A stretch of 64,000 bases of DNA from Aquilaria yunnanensis (Eukaryota; Streptophyta; Magnoliopsida; Malvales; Thymelaeaceae): contig CM077599.1 of the NCBI GenBank assembly GCA_039654915.1, positions 67,570,501 to 67,634,500 on the forward strand, in the 5' to 3' direction. A program made the position numbers and the translations under genes. The notes beneath the pieces were generated by a model, which saw only the letters and a program-made list of their open reading frames with translations, searched no databases and was not told the origin of the DNA. Position 1 is the first letter of the stretch; every line of letters starts with the position of its first letter. Shown here in pieces: positions 12,009-24,847 of the stretch.

Positions 12009-12779
12009 TTGAAGGACCTAGAGAGCTTCACTATTTCATGCATAATTGAGGAAGTTGAGTTTAAGAAGGTATTATGTGACTTTGGTGTGAGGGTAACCTT
12101 GATAACTTTATCTATTGCCAACAAATTAAGGTTAGAAGTGAAGCCCTCTATAATACAATTACAAATGATGGATAGATCTATCAAGTATCCATGGGGAGTA
12201 ATAGAAGATGTTTTGATGAAAGTTGGCAAATTTGTTTTCACTATGGATTTTGTGATTTTTTACATGGAAGAAAAAAACCAAGTCCTCTTCATCTTTGGAA
12301 GACCATTCTTACTCACTGCCGAAGCAACTATAGATGTGAATGGTGGCAAGCTCACATTCAATATTGAGGATAAAAAAGTGGAGTTCAACATGTTTGATTC
12401 TAGCATTCTTCCTTATAAGATGGAAATATACATGGTCGATGTGGTCATAGAATCCAACCATAAAAATTCTTCTACTTTTGTTATGGGTGATGACCTGAGA
12501 GAAATCAATAAATTTAAGTCCTTAAATTTTAAGGAGAAAGCAAACGATGAGGCAAGACACTCATGCACAAAAGAAAAGAAGAAGAAAATAATGAAAAAGA
12601 AATGGGTAGTAACAAGATATGGAAATGTAAAGAAGTCCAAAGTGCTTAAGGAAGAAAGAGATAGAAACTTAAGTATGAAGAGGAGCACATCTTGTTGGAT
12701 GCATATTGGCTCCCTAAATATTAGAAGAATTCTTGCAATAAAGACGGTGTTAAGCGACATTATCCACCCTAGTGCCTAA
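12009..12779 (+). pseudogene. Ty3/gypsy aspartic protease relic (Athila/Tat-like)
   Basis: An open frame of 256 codons whose first ~140 residues match the protease region of Athila/Tat-type gypsy elements. The order is an active-site strand (LCDFGVRVTLITLSIAN, where families have DLGAS or DTGS), then LQMMDRSIKYPWGVIEDVL, VDFVIFYMEE, and the hallmark FIFGRPFLLTAEATIDVNGG. The catalytic Asp remains but the following Gly context is altered, so activity is unlikely. The remaining residues are charged and low-complexity. No reverse transcriptase or integrase follows: the element passes directly into 3' non-coding sequence, so it is internally deleted or non-autonomous. Confidence 0.8.
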
Positions 12780-14996
12780 AACAATAAGTTGGTGTCTAAC
12801 TAGAGACAATAAATCAAGCGTTTGTTGGAAGGCATCTCAATGTTTCTTCTTTCCTTTGTGTTTTTAATTATCTTTTCAATAAGTTGAGTTTTGGGAAAAC
12901 TATCTCTTAGTTACTATTTATGCTTATTGTAGGTGTTGGTGGAAAAATCAAGAGTAAAAATGAAAAGATAAAGTGTCACTATCGCTAAGAGTTTGAGTGA
13001 GAGTATTTGAAGGAGGGAACAGCCATCTCCCAAGTATGATTCTTGAAACATAATCTCCTTTCTTACTTTGTTTGTTAGCATTGTGAACAATGTTGGTTTT
13101 AATTTTAGGGGAGGGATATATTTGTGGATAATACTTGTTTGAGTGTTTTCATAGGACTTGACATTTATGGCTAATTCATTTTAACTTAAGTCAACTAGCT
13201 TATTTTTACCTTTACATCTTTTTTACTTGAAATTAATTTCATTTGAAAGCCAGTATTATGTAGATTCAATAATCCAATGGAGAGTAAATTTTAATGATGT
13301 TGTTAATTTTTCATGAAATTTTCTTTTTTAATACCCAAAGCTAGAAAAATTCATAAGAATTTGGTGAAATTAAAAAAAATTGTATCTCCAATAAATTATT
13401 GTACCTATGTAATATTGAATTTTAATTAAAATTAGTTCCAGATAAAAAAAAAAGTAAGAATAAAAATAAGCCATTTTGAATTCAATTGACTTAAATTAAA
13501 ATGAACTGACTTTTAGTTGTTCTTTCTTTCTTTTAGACTAGTTTTTGGTGAATTTTTTTTCTTATGACATTACATGCATATCATATTTATTTTTCTTATC
13601 ATGTGTGACATATAGTGGATGAATATAGGAGCATATGGTTCCATTTTTTTAGGTTGTGTACATGTAGGAACCTAATGTATACTCTTTATCATAATTGATT
13701 GAATCCTTTTACAAAATCAATCACTTGTAAATTTTGTTTGGTAGAGAAAGATCTTTATTTGTCATTAATGGTGGAAACAACACTTGGTGAGACATTTGAG
13801 TCTTATGTGATATTTGAGCATGATGGATACTTTCTTTCTTTTGAATGGTGCTTCACTTTGTGTATTGAACCTTTAATTTGCTTATGAACCCCTTTATATC
13901 TGAATTATTGAATACAAATAGAGGATGAAAATTACAACTTACAGCTAACTATATATCCAAATGGCCAGCTCTTTATTATAATCCGTAGTTAAACCCCTCT
14001 AAGCCTTTAAGCCATATTTGTTGTTTAACCCATATGTTGAGCCATATCCAATTTCATTCATCCTCTCTTGGTCCTTGAAATGTGTTGAGCATTTTACTTA
14101 TGGGCTTGGCGATGTGTGAGGATCCTTTTCATGTGAGTGTGAGCAATAAATAAGTTTGGGGGGAAAATGTTGGCTTCTTGTACTAATGATGAGAAATTTG
14201 TAGTTTTGGCTTGACTACTTTAATAGAACATGCATGGTTTTAGGTGCTCTAAAAAGTTGGATAAATTACGTTTCAGCTTCATTAAAAATCACTTCTCCCT
14301 CTTGAAAAAAAGGCTAAAATTAGCACAACATGAAAAAGCCCTTGTTTAAAAGTAAAAAAAAAAAAAAAGTTAAAAAAAAATAAATAAATAAAGAGGGAAA
14401 ATGAAAGCGCTTCATTGTATTGCTAGAAGTTCACGCAAATATTTTGTTAAAATCATACATGTAGAGTTGTTTAGAAAGCTACTTGAAAGCTAAGCAATTG
14501 CATGTTCTAAGTGTTTAATACCTTGGGTAGGTCTTGAGAGTCAAAAGTTGTATGTGCACATAGTATAAAATGCTTGACTTATTTCCTAAGCTCCACCATA
14601 AAGTGCCTCCAACCAACTCTCGTCCATATCAAAACCCGATCCCGATACAATCTTGAAAATGTATCATTGGACTTGTAGTTTGCACGTATATTCCTTAGTG
14701 ACCATTGGTGGGTAGTTTGGGTCCATTTGTAAATTTATGAGTGAAGCACATTATGAGCCTTTGCATACACTAAACCAACTTGAAATAAAGAGTGCAACAC
14801 TTAGGGAGTGGCCATCTACCATTAGTGATAAAGTTTTTCTTTCTTTATTTACCTTAACTTCTTTTTAGTTGATTTTGTGAAGTGGATGATTTCATGATGT
14901 GGTATTTGGTATGCATTATTAACTTCTTTGTTTTCATTGTTTTCTTTTCTAGCTAGAGCATGCTAGGGACTAGCGTTATCTTAAGTTTAGGGGAGT
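12780..14996 (+). other. 3' non-coding part of the gypsy relic
   Basis: Contains strings typical of the region before the 3' LTR in Athila-like elements, such as the CGTTTGTTGGAAGGCA block near 12820 and a G-rich AGTTTGGGGGGAAAA tract near 14153. The tract AGTTTAGGGGAGT (about 14984-14996) directly before the LTR is the likely polypurine tract. No intact frame is present. Confidence 0.5.
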
Positions 14997-16400
14997 TGAT
15001 AGATGTCAATTTGCGTAGTCAAAAATATTAACATTTTACCATTTTTGAGCATTTTTTTTCTACTTCGTCAGACCATATTTTTTTGCTATTTCTTGCTTGG
15101 GACTTTTGTTTGATACCCTGGAGAAAGGAACCGAAGCATTGGATCGGATTGGAAGCAAGTGGAGTGAAAAATGAAAAGTGTGGATGAACAATTCATTGGA
15201 GCTGTAACCCCACAGTTCAATAATTCTGAAAGCTGAATTCAAGACCTGAGCCCTGCAGCAACAACAGCACTATGGCACAAGTGACCTTTGAGTTTATGGC
15301 CTCTTTTGGCACCCTAATGCCCCTGTATCAAGGCTTTGTGGTCCCTCATTTCCCATTTTGAATTAAGGCTTGCAATTGGTAGATGGATTCTATCCTTTTG
15401 GTGGTTGGTAAAGAAAAAGGGACTTATCACTTGGGAAAATCTGGAACTTCTACATCTTCTTCTTCCTCCAAGCTTGAGCTAATCTTTTTGCTTCTTCATC
15501 ATTTCTTGCATTTTTCATTCCTTGTGAAGGCATTTGTGAAGATTTGCTTAAAGGAGGCTAGGAGCACTTGGAGATTTCTTGAAGCCTTAAGGAGTCAAGC
15601 TTAATTGATCACTTGGGTTCTTTCTTTCCTTTTTTTTGTCCTTGGACATAGATGCCATTTTATGTATTTTTATGTTTATGTTTAGCTTAGTTATGGAGTA
15701 GTTTCCTCAACACAATCTATGGATGTAGCTACTTGGATTGATTATGTTGGTTGAATTATGGTTATGTGACTTTGGTTTTCTATCAATGCTTATTTATTCT
15801 TTTCTTTGAGCTTATTGTTGTACTAATTGGTTAAGGGCCATAGTCAATTACACCCAATATTTCTTTTAAACTATAAAAAAAGATTAAAAGAAATTGGAAT
15901 TAGGAGAAGAATGTTGGGAGACTAGTTTAGGACACTAGGTGAAGGTAAATTGAACTTGTAATGTTTCTCTTGAACTGGCAATTTAGATGGGAGTTCATTG
16001 TAGTTTAAGCTTAGGAGAAAAACCCTTTCACTTGGGAGAGTAAAGGTCTAATTAGTTAACTTTACCAACAAGTAGTAAAACCAACTTACTAGCTTAAATT
16101 CACCAACTAATCAGGATAAGTAGTGAACCCATAGAAAGTATGCTTTCATGCTTTGATATAAACCATAAATTTGCATTGCATTGTTGCACTCTAGGTTAGT
16201 GACATTTCATTTAGCTAGATTTAGTTTACTTAATTTTACTTATTTAACCTTTCATTTAATTGTTGCTTGTTTGGCTAAAGTTGTCTTAAAGTGATGATGT
16301 TTGTGAATCAATATAATCAATCCTTGTGGGAATAATATTCTCTCATCTTATCTACACATTACCCATGCACTTATAAATAGTGGTTTTAAAACTCACGACA
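14997..16400 (+). mobile_element. Probable 3' LTR of the Athila/Tat-like relic
   Basis: Begins TGATAGATGTC right after a polypurine tract and ends near ACTCACGACA. Close to the end, AATCCTTGTGGGAATAATAT is the kind of string seen near the 3' end of LTRs in this lineage. No matching 5' LTR was found in the window, and the right boundary is approximate. Confidence 0.5.
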
Positions 16401-18221
16401 TTGCTGAAGCTCTTGAGTGTTGGTATTACTTTCTAATTCCAAATAAATTCCTAAAGCACTAGAAAAAGAAAGCTCTTATTTAAGGTTTTTGGCTGCTCTT
16501 TTGAAGAACTCCATATTTGGACGCTTAGGAGTTAGATAATCATCAGGCTCCAATTCTCTTACAAATTTTTTATGTGTCCTTGAAAGAAAGTAGCAACTGA
16601 ATCAACATATTAAAAAAATATTCATCTGACATTGTGATCCATAGTAGGATATGTATCAATGTCACTTTCATTAGTAAAATGCTTCATGATAAAGTTGCAA
16701 TTCTTCTGAAAAATCTCTCAAATTTTGTAGATAGTAGAATGCTATGACCCTCCATCTTTAGAGAATGACAACCTTATCTTAATGTATAGGGCCAACTCAT
16801 CATAAAGGTCTATTCCCAGCACAACTCTACCTTGGCTCAGGAGTTACCAAATAATTTGGACATTGCAAATACAAATATATAGATATAGTCTAGGCATTTG
16901 ATTTCTCACATTTTCAATCGTTTTCTTCTTGATAAAAGTATGTTTCAATAAGAAGTGTCATAGGCATCACTTTTATTTATTTCCTTGCCACATTAACATT
17001 ATCAATCCCATCACTAAAAACCTCATAATCATGTCCTCATTTTATAATGTGTGAGGTTGTATCATGGGCAATTCTAAACAAGTATAACCTTAATTCTTTA
17101 TATCAAGGCACATGGTCATAGTTAAGTTGAGCCTTACTATCTCCTGCCGAATTAAAGATGTCATGGGATCTTTTATATCCACCACCCTATTTAGCCAAAC
17201 ATATTCTACCGGATTAAGCAAAAGGTCTTTGGCCTCTAAAAAAGATTCTGTGGTATAAGCATGGTGGGGGCATTCTAATGACAAATTATCTTCACTATTG
17301 GCCACCTTCTATCTTTAGACTTCAGTCATTTATATAAGATATAATATAGTCATTAATAACTAAGTTAAAATTATGATAAAAAGGTCTGTTCATATGGTCT
17401 TCAATAGCAGTAACATGTGGCAAGTGGTCAACTACTACATACCTAGTCAATAAAATCTAGACTTTGTCTTCCTTAGAAGTAGTCCATTAAGCTATGAATG
17501 AGGAAGCGCAATATTCTCTTGAATATCCTACTCTACCATATTAAAAGTAATTTTCAAAGCCTTTTTTTATACTCAATTTGATCTAAATTAAATTTTCTAC
17601 AACATTCATCCCAAAAAAGCTGGGTAGAAAAGGATCTATAATATCAAGCTAAATATAAATTTAGGGATAATGTCATAGATGTCTTAAGTTGGGATCAAGG
17701 TTTACTACCTCTATGGTACCTAATTTCATACATATTAGTTTTGCAACTAAAGTTATAAGGAACTTGACAAATAATTTATGAATTTGAATTCATATTGAGA
17801 CATGCTTTAAATCGTGTTTGTCATGGGTAAGTCTTGACATAATTGGCATAAAGAAGCTAATTTTTCTAAAAAAAAATTAAAATACTTTTTGGGCATGTTA
17901 AAGTGTAAAGCTTTAATTAATGATAGTCAAAATGCTATCAGATCATGAAGTTAATGGCCTGATACTCCAAAGGACCTACAGGGAAGATAGTGTTAGATGT
18001 GCGAAGATACGTATTCTTGGTAAGGACCCTCCTACATCCAAGTCAATGAAATTATGAAAAGAATGTATGTAGAGTTGAAGAGAGTGAGTTATGTCAAGTA
18101 ACCTTCACAAGGTCGTTCGATTTCCTTTTTATAGGGAGCAAAACCCATTATATAGTAAACGGAGGTCTAGGATAATGGAGATTATAGAAGTGCCAAAAAT
18201 CACATTACAAAAGGGATGCAA
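16401..18221. other. Decayed repetitive sequence, unclassified
   Basis: Minus-strand fragments such as FVRELEPDDYLTPKRPNM (about 16500-16600) and an open frame at 17090-17305 suggest old mobile-element coding sequence, but I cannot assign a family. No host gene is seen. Confidence 0.35.
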
Positions 18222-18444
18222 AATAGCAACAAAAAAAAAAGGTGATCAAATTTTGGTCGCTAGTAATTCGGTCACTGATCAATTGCTAGTTGTTCACAAA
18301 AAATTATCATGAAGGGTTGCCAATTCAATTACTAGTGCCTGGTAGCAAGGTTTTGGTGACCAATTTTTTTGTCACCAAATGGCCACTATGTCAATTGACT
18401 GGTGACCAAAACACAAGTCATTGTTTTGTTTTTTTGTTGTAGTC
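18222..18444. mobile_element. Small CACTA-like MITE
   Basis: The right end, read in reverse, begins GACTACAACAAAAAAAC; the left end has TAGCAACAAAAAAAA. Both resemble degenerate CACTACAACAAAA termini of CACTA elements. Subterminal repeats of TTTTGGT-and-CGCT/GACC type (TTTTGGTCGCTAG, TTTTGGTGACCA, GGTGACCAAAA) occur in both orientations, as is usual for CACTA ends. The target duplication is not clear. Confidence 0.5.
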
Positions 18445-18806
18445 TCATAGGATTGGATCTTCATTTGCATTATGAGATATCCCTATTAAGAGTTTGATTT
18501 TATCTTGAATTACCCTTCAAAGTGTTTGACTTAATCCACAAGATTGTAATGGTAGGTTAGGCTAGAAAGAAATCTCTAGTCCTAGTACTTTTATAAGCTT
18601 ATAAAAAAAATCAATGACCTATTAGGCCATTGGCTTTGCCCGTGGCCCATTATGATATCAAAAAGCCTATTCTAAATGTCGGAATGTGAGGCCTTTTAGA
18701 GGGGAAGAAGGGTCCATCATTTTGGAAGAATACAGTGTAGAATTCCTTGAAGGAAATATGAGTGAGATCCTTGTGGTAAATAAAAGTTATCCTTTGAAGA
18801 ATGAAG

Positions 18807-20254
18807 CATAGGTTTTGGGATCAGAATTAGTGTAGTAGAATTAACCAAACTTAATCTAAGATCCATGTGAAATGGGGTAAATTGGGTGTTTTAAAATTTT
18901 TTGTACCTAGTAGGTTCAGATCTTTCACCCAATTGTTGAGTTGAATCATAAAACTTTAACAGTTGACATGTTCAACTCTTTAAAGTATCCACAAAAATTA
19001 ATTGGACCACCATGCTTCATCTACGAATTTGGCCAGAGCGTTCCTCTTGTATTCGTAATGCTAACTTGTATCTTCCAAGGAAATTAATAGAGAAGTACAG
19101 CTTGAATTTTTTAGAACCCTCTACATATTTCATCTAGAAGAGCTCTTTTTCTTTCTTTCTCTCTCTCTCTCTCTAAACCTTTGATTTCACACACTAAATA
19201 TCCCTATATAAAATGATGCGTCAATCACAAGCAAACTAGGTTTCATAACCCTAACTTGATTGGGTCTAATTTTGTGCATAATTATGGGCTCAACTTTTGA
19301 GATAATAATTAATTCAAAATTACCATAAAACCATAACCAAAACAATTTAGCCTATGCACTTAAATAATGCAATTAGCTCTAAGTGCATAACCCTGTAGAC
19401 TCGTATCACATTGACAATGATCATAAATCACACTTATGATTATAAATAATAAGAGGTGTCTAACAACATGTCATTACTATCTAACTAACGAGATAGTCAA
19501 TGATGCAACTAAACCTTCGTGATCATTACCCGTATATGTCTTTATTGTTTTGTCCAACATATCAAAACTAAGCATGAGATATGGAACTTGTCACTTTCAT
19601 ATAACCTAATCTATAATTTCTTGATTCCTGAGTAGACAAACTTAAATTGATAATATTGATATCTCATATCAACTCATTCAAGTATGACTATATATTTTCT
19701 CAGTCTTAATCAATGGGCTTCAAGATATCACTCTTGTTATATAGAAGGGACAAATCGCATCTTGATCTTACAAATCCCTCCATGTGATATGTGATATACC
19801 TAATGACCACCTTTATGTTCATTTAGTTGCGAGCAACAAAGAGTAGTATCAAAATAAGTGATTCATATGTAGAGAACCTTAATAACCTAAGTCAAAGGAC
19901 TACATATACCATAATTACTATTAGAACCATTTACGACACTAATATAATGATCCATGTAGCATTCTTATGGTAGGTTGGTCCAATAAATAAATTCTCCAAG
20001 TTATACTAGATTACATAGCTCATATTAGTCTTCATATATACTAGTCTTTATGTATTATTACAATCCATTTCACAATAACACTCGACTAGGGACATTTAAA
20101 AATACTATTATTCTGTGGTTATAATTATGTTTTGTCATGTTACATAGAAATAAAAGAACAACCATAATCATTGGAACAATACCTCAATGAAATAGCATGA
20201 CTCATGTGCAAAATATAATCATATAATGATTGGCTTTTGGGCACATCACTAACA
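18807..20254 (-). mobile_element. Solo LTR, family C, copy 1
   Basis: The reverse complement aligns over its length with the LTRs at 24848-26237 and 57370-58549. Read on the minus strand it starts TGTTAGTGATGTGCCCAAAA and ends near CCTATG, where copy 2 has CCTACA. No internal coding region adjoins it. The 5-bp duplication is not recognisable, so it is an older insertion. I could not decide between copia and gypsy. Confidence 0.7.
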
Positions 20255-22899
20255 AGAAAGTGTTTGTTTATGCTAATGATTCCTATGGCAGGAAAGACTA
20301 AGTCCCTGTTGTCAGCCCCTATGCATTAGAGCTAGGAGATGAAGAGCTGATGTCTAAATAGCCTTGCATATATTAGGACCCAAGTGGCAGACAAGGTGTC
20401 TTACCTCAAACTTGGTGGCTTATTGGACATGTTATGCATGTGGGGTGCTTAGGGTAAAGGGACAAGTGCACGAGTGTGGGCTATGTATTGTGCTTATACA
20501 GGCATGGTATGACATGCATGTGGACTAGGCATATGTGAGGCTAGGATTAGCAATGAGGGCAGGCTGGGGCTAAGCTCATTCGTTTCTTAAGCTCATGAGG
20601 ACATTTGTGGGTGGAAGTTTGGGTCCATAATGTGTAAACCAATACCCAAGGTAGGCTTTCTACGTGGCCCCTGGGTGATTGAGGTGTAGGCAAGGTCAAC
20701 TGGCCCTACGCAACCCAAAGAGGTTCCAAGGGCTTGTGGTATGCATTTGGAGTGGTTGCAAAATAATTACCAGATGGTTATCAACATAGAAGCTTCCCAA
20801 AACATATTTTGGTGAATCTTCTCGCACATGGGGCATGTTGAAGTTAATAGTAGGGTGTGTTCGTTAGATGAGTAGTATTACCAAGCAGTTACCTGGTGGT
20901 TGGTCTATGGGTGGGGGCTGTTTACCACAAAAATATATGTCTAATTCATAGAAGGAAGAGGTGGCGACAAGGTGGGGGTAAAGAGACATATATCTTGTAA
21001 ATCAAGCTTAGACACTTTGTACTTGAGCATGCATTCTTTTTATTGAGCCAATAAAGTGTTGCTAAAGGTTTTGGTATGTGTGTGTATGCTCATGTGCATT
21101 TTTTTATGTTGTCTATGACTTAATTCTATCTAGTGTAGATGAGGGGTTGACTTTGTCAACGGACTGACTTACCGCCATCACAAGTGCACAAAAGGTACTT
21201 GCTCAGGGAAGCTTACTTTTAGGGTTATGACACTTGTCAAGGTTGCCTATGAAGAAGACTAGGTCCTTTTGAAGGCTACCTGTTAAGGTTTCTATAAGTA
21301 AAGGACAATGGGGCCCTATCAAGAGTACTGATGTAGAGAAGAGTGGATTTTTATCATATAGACTCATGTGGAGTTCCCTGCAATGAGTTTCTTAAAAGGG
21401 TGAATGTCTCATATTGTGTGGGCCTTTTGTGAAGTCCTTTCTCCTAAGTTTCTCAAATAAATTTTTATGAAAGGGAAAAAGAATTCCTACTTGAAATTTC
21501 TACTGGGATTTATTGTGAACTGAAATGATTAATCATCAATAAACTCAAGAAAAAGAATTAAAGAAAGAATTAGAATCCATAATTATAACAATCATTAATG
21601 GTTTGAGAAGTGTTTAGGAAATGGAATTAGAATATATAATCATAACGAACTTTAAATTATATTGACAACTTTTAAGCGTGTGAGTGGCTAATGAAGAGAT
21701 GTGAATAGTTACTAAGAAGGCATGATGCAGTGATTGTAGTGACATGGCAGATTTTCTATTAAATACTTCTAAATTGATGTCCCTTCGGTTCAAGATGCTT
21801 ATTTTTGTTTAGCCATGGCAACTTCACTTGGGTACTATATAACTTCTTACTTACGTTATTTTCTCCACTGTTGCAGTAAATCTCTTTAAGCTAAAATCTT
21901 TCCATCTTGTAAACTTTCAATCATTAAGCCTTTAACACTCTTTAGAATAAAGGAAGACTTTCAACAGCCTTCAAGGCACAAAGAGGTGAAATCACTGGGG
22001 AAGCATCCCTTATTATTTACTAAAAAGAAAATATGTTAATGATACTTCATTAAAGCAAACTTTCACGGTCATGCTTGTTTTGCACATTTATTGACTTTTA
22101 GAGTTTTAATCTTGTCTTTTATCTGACTTCCAAATTCTAGGTTTTAGTCTAGGGGATCTCTTCCCTCTCCCTTCTAAAGGCTCTTCGTATGTGGGGAACA
22201 TGCCAAAAAAGATAAAATGGGAGCTTCTAGGTGGAAACCCAGTCTTCACCCATAATTGCAATATGAATGCAAGGGAATCCATCCTTAAGAATGATGTTGT
22301 TGCATTTAAGTCCTTAGCAGGGCCTTGGCTAAAAAAGAACATGGTTGAGGGTAATTTTAAGGGCCTTAAGGCAGCAGAATTCACCTATGATTCCCTAATC
22401 GTAGAAAGGATCTGGTGTCTTCTTGTAAGTTTTTCTTCATATGTATCTTTTCGTATTTTAACGTCCTCAAAATCCTAAGACATTTCACCTTTTACATAGG
22501 CTGCCCTGATGGCTCGAAGGTCGCTATTTACATCCCGATGCAAGACACCTTCCTAAATAAAGAGAAGAGGAAAGATTTCCTCTATACTATCTATAAGAAA
22601 CAAGTACGTTGGACTAAGACAAGTGCACCTATCATTTCATAATAAAAGTATGGTGAATATTAAGTGTCATATTTTCATTGAGTCACTGTGAATATTATTA
22701 GTTTTCTTCTCCTTATTATCTAGCTGTCAAATTTGAGTGGCTGTTGAATTTAACTACCTAGCAACAAATTCTAATAGTCCTAACTCTTAACTTCAAGGAC
22801 ATCTAAGGATGACTTGTCAAATGTCTTCGAAAGTTATGTGCCTAAAGGTTTAGGTACATATCATGGGCAGTGCCTATTAGGCATTGGTGAATACCTTCC
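20255..22899. other. Unclassified repetitive sequence
   Basis: No host gene was recognised. LTR-like sequence with AATAAAG near 21050 may be a decayed LTR. An open frame at 22191-22478 (+) and its overlapping counterpart at 22106-22384 (-) have no recognisable family and are not called as genes. The region lies downstream of the minus-strand Tat relic and may include its lost pol region. Confidence 0.35.
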
Positions 22900-24300
22900 T
22901 CAATTTAGCTTGATCTATGTAGACGCAGGTGTCCTATTGTTTTGCTTCTAAGGTTATCTTCAAGTACTTAACATCAAACTTTAATTTTAAGTTTCCTTGG
23001 GTTTGCCTTTTGATGATGGCATTGTAAAAAGACAAGATATCTATAATAATGAACATTGTCATGATCAAAGTATAGAGCTTTACATCATCCTTAATTAACT
23101 TTATTCTCACCATGGAAGGAAGGCCAATCCATCCAAAGGTAGGTAACTACCTTTGTCTAATGCCAAAATTTGGAGAGGAAATTAGCTTCAATTTTGATTG
23201 CAAGCCCAAGCTTAAGAGAAGATGGGTAAATAAGACATCGGTGTTAGAGCTGTCATTGTAAATGACCTACTTCATGTCCCAATTGCCTATACAGGCTTGG
23301 ATCAGAATGGGGTTGTCATGGTAGAACTTTAGGCTCAACCCATCTCACCTTCTCAGGTGATTTGCTAGACTATCAAACTTCACCAAGGCTATCTCTCGCC
23401 CTTTCTTCTTTCTTTCAACTGAGGAAAGCACTATGATGATAATACGAATGACCCTAGCAGAAGGTGGAGGTTGTGCTTGGGGAGTTTGGTTATTTCTATG
23501 ATGAACATAGTCATATTCATCATTTTCATTCTTTAATTTAGTTCCTCTTGGTTTTTTTGGAAAGAGAGGCAAAGATACCACTTCAATTGTAATTGTTTGA
23601 TGAGGGACTTGATGCATTTGTTTAGTTGGTGACATTCCTTAGTGTTATGCCAATGATCCTAATGATACACAGTATTTTTTTTTTAGTTTCTTTTATTATC
23701 TAAAGTCATGGGCTTCAAACACTTGATTCTTCCTTATTTTTTCAAGGCCATAAGAATGCTGGCATTCGACCCATTCAATGGGGTGAAAAAGTGTTTTATC
23801 CCTCAGTGTTTTTGAGGTTGTCCATTTCCCTTTGCCTTGAAGGCCAAGTAGGAGTCTTACCCAAGTCCTTTGGTCATAATTAAGATGCATATCTTTAGAC
23901 AGAAATGGGCCACATTTAGTGCCTTTCAATTAAAACGCACAATGTAGTCTCAAATAGATCCGCTATGCTTCTGAATAATGTCTAACATTTGGGCAGGCAT
24001 TTTTTCCCATTGGTTGGCTTCTAATGAATTGATGGGTAAATATCGTGGAAAATTCCTAGAAACTAGAAACGATACAAAGACACAAAAAATTATACTAAGT
24101 AGTAGTTGGGCCAAAGAATGTTACCTTGAAGCATTTGCATAAAGTGGCATTGTCCACTCCATATAGCATCATGTTCTTTTTATATTTGGTAAGGTGTGCT
24201 TGAGGATAACATTTCTCATCATTGGTCTTCAAGTATGAAAACCTGAAGTCACTAGGGGTGTTCACGTCCATCACTTATTGAGTGAAAAAGGATCACCTTG
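22900..24300 (-). pseudogene. Tat-type gypsy gag-protease relic (element Tat-A)
   Basis: Read on the minus strand from 24300 downwards. The capsid segment contains YPQAHLTKYKKNMMLYGVDN then CKCF, matching DPKAHL-YK--M-LYG--D---CR-F of Tat gag; this is followed by FTHQFI, as in the SHF stretch of gag. Past a zinc-knuckle-like and basic region, the protease shows the NDSSNTDVLF active-site strand (families have DNGSSADVLF; the first Asp aligns near 23250) and IIIDILSFYNAIIKRQT near 23040, matching VVD-PSAYNAIIGRPT. There are many stops and shifts, so it is dead. Its upstream part seems to resume at 43739 beyond the hAT insertion. Confidence 0.65.
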
Positions 24301-24847
24301 TAGGTTGTTTCTCTTGCTAGTCGAGACTATATAGGCTTGTAAGAGGCCTACTTCTCTATTCTTTTGAACCTTTCAAGAGATTTTTTCAAGAAGGTTGATG
24401 AGGATGGTTCTTCCTTTCATCGGAAACTATTCACTCTATGTGAATAGTATCATTTCATTGGTCAGCAGCTCCTTAGTAAGGAGATTTGCTTTTCTTTAAA
24501 AGGGAACATTTTTCTTTTTGGTCTTCTTTCTAGGCATAAGGGGATAGGGATGACCTCTATTTGGGTCAAACAAAAAAAAACTTAAAAATGAAAATTTTCA
24601 AAAATTTGATTCAATTAAATTGTTTTTTCAGTTTGATTTTAAGGAGAAACTTAATAAGACTTATATTGGTTTTCATTCAATTTCAGTTTGGAACTTCAAT
24701 TAATTCGGTAACTAAAATAAAAAATTACTATTTCCTTAGAATTTGTGTTTTTCTATTGGGCTGGCTCACTCTTACGTACACTCCCATTCAGTTAAGCTTG
24801 ACTTGTTTTTGGTTTTGGGCCCTAAGTGACTAAGCTAACCACACTAT

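Noticed and set aside
24255..24262. CTAGGGGTGTTC near 24253 as the left end of hAT-1
   Set aside because: It lies within the readable Tat-A gag segment. The later position 24545 gives a better flank match and a better fit to the TIR.
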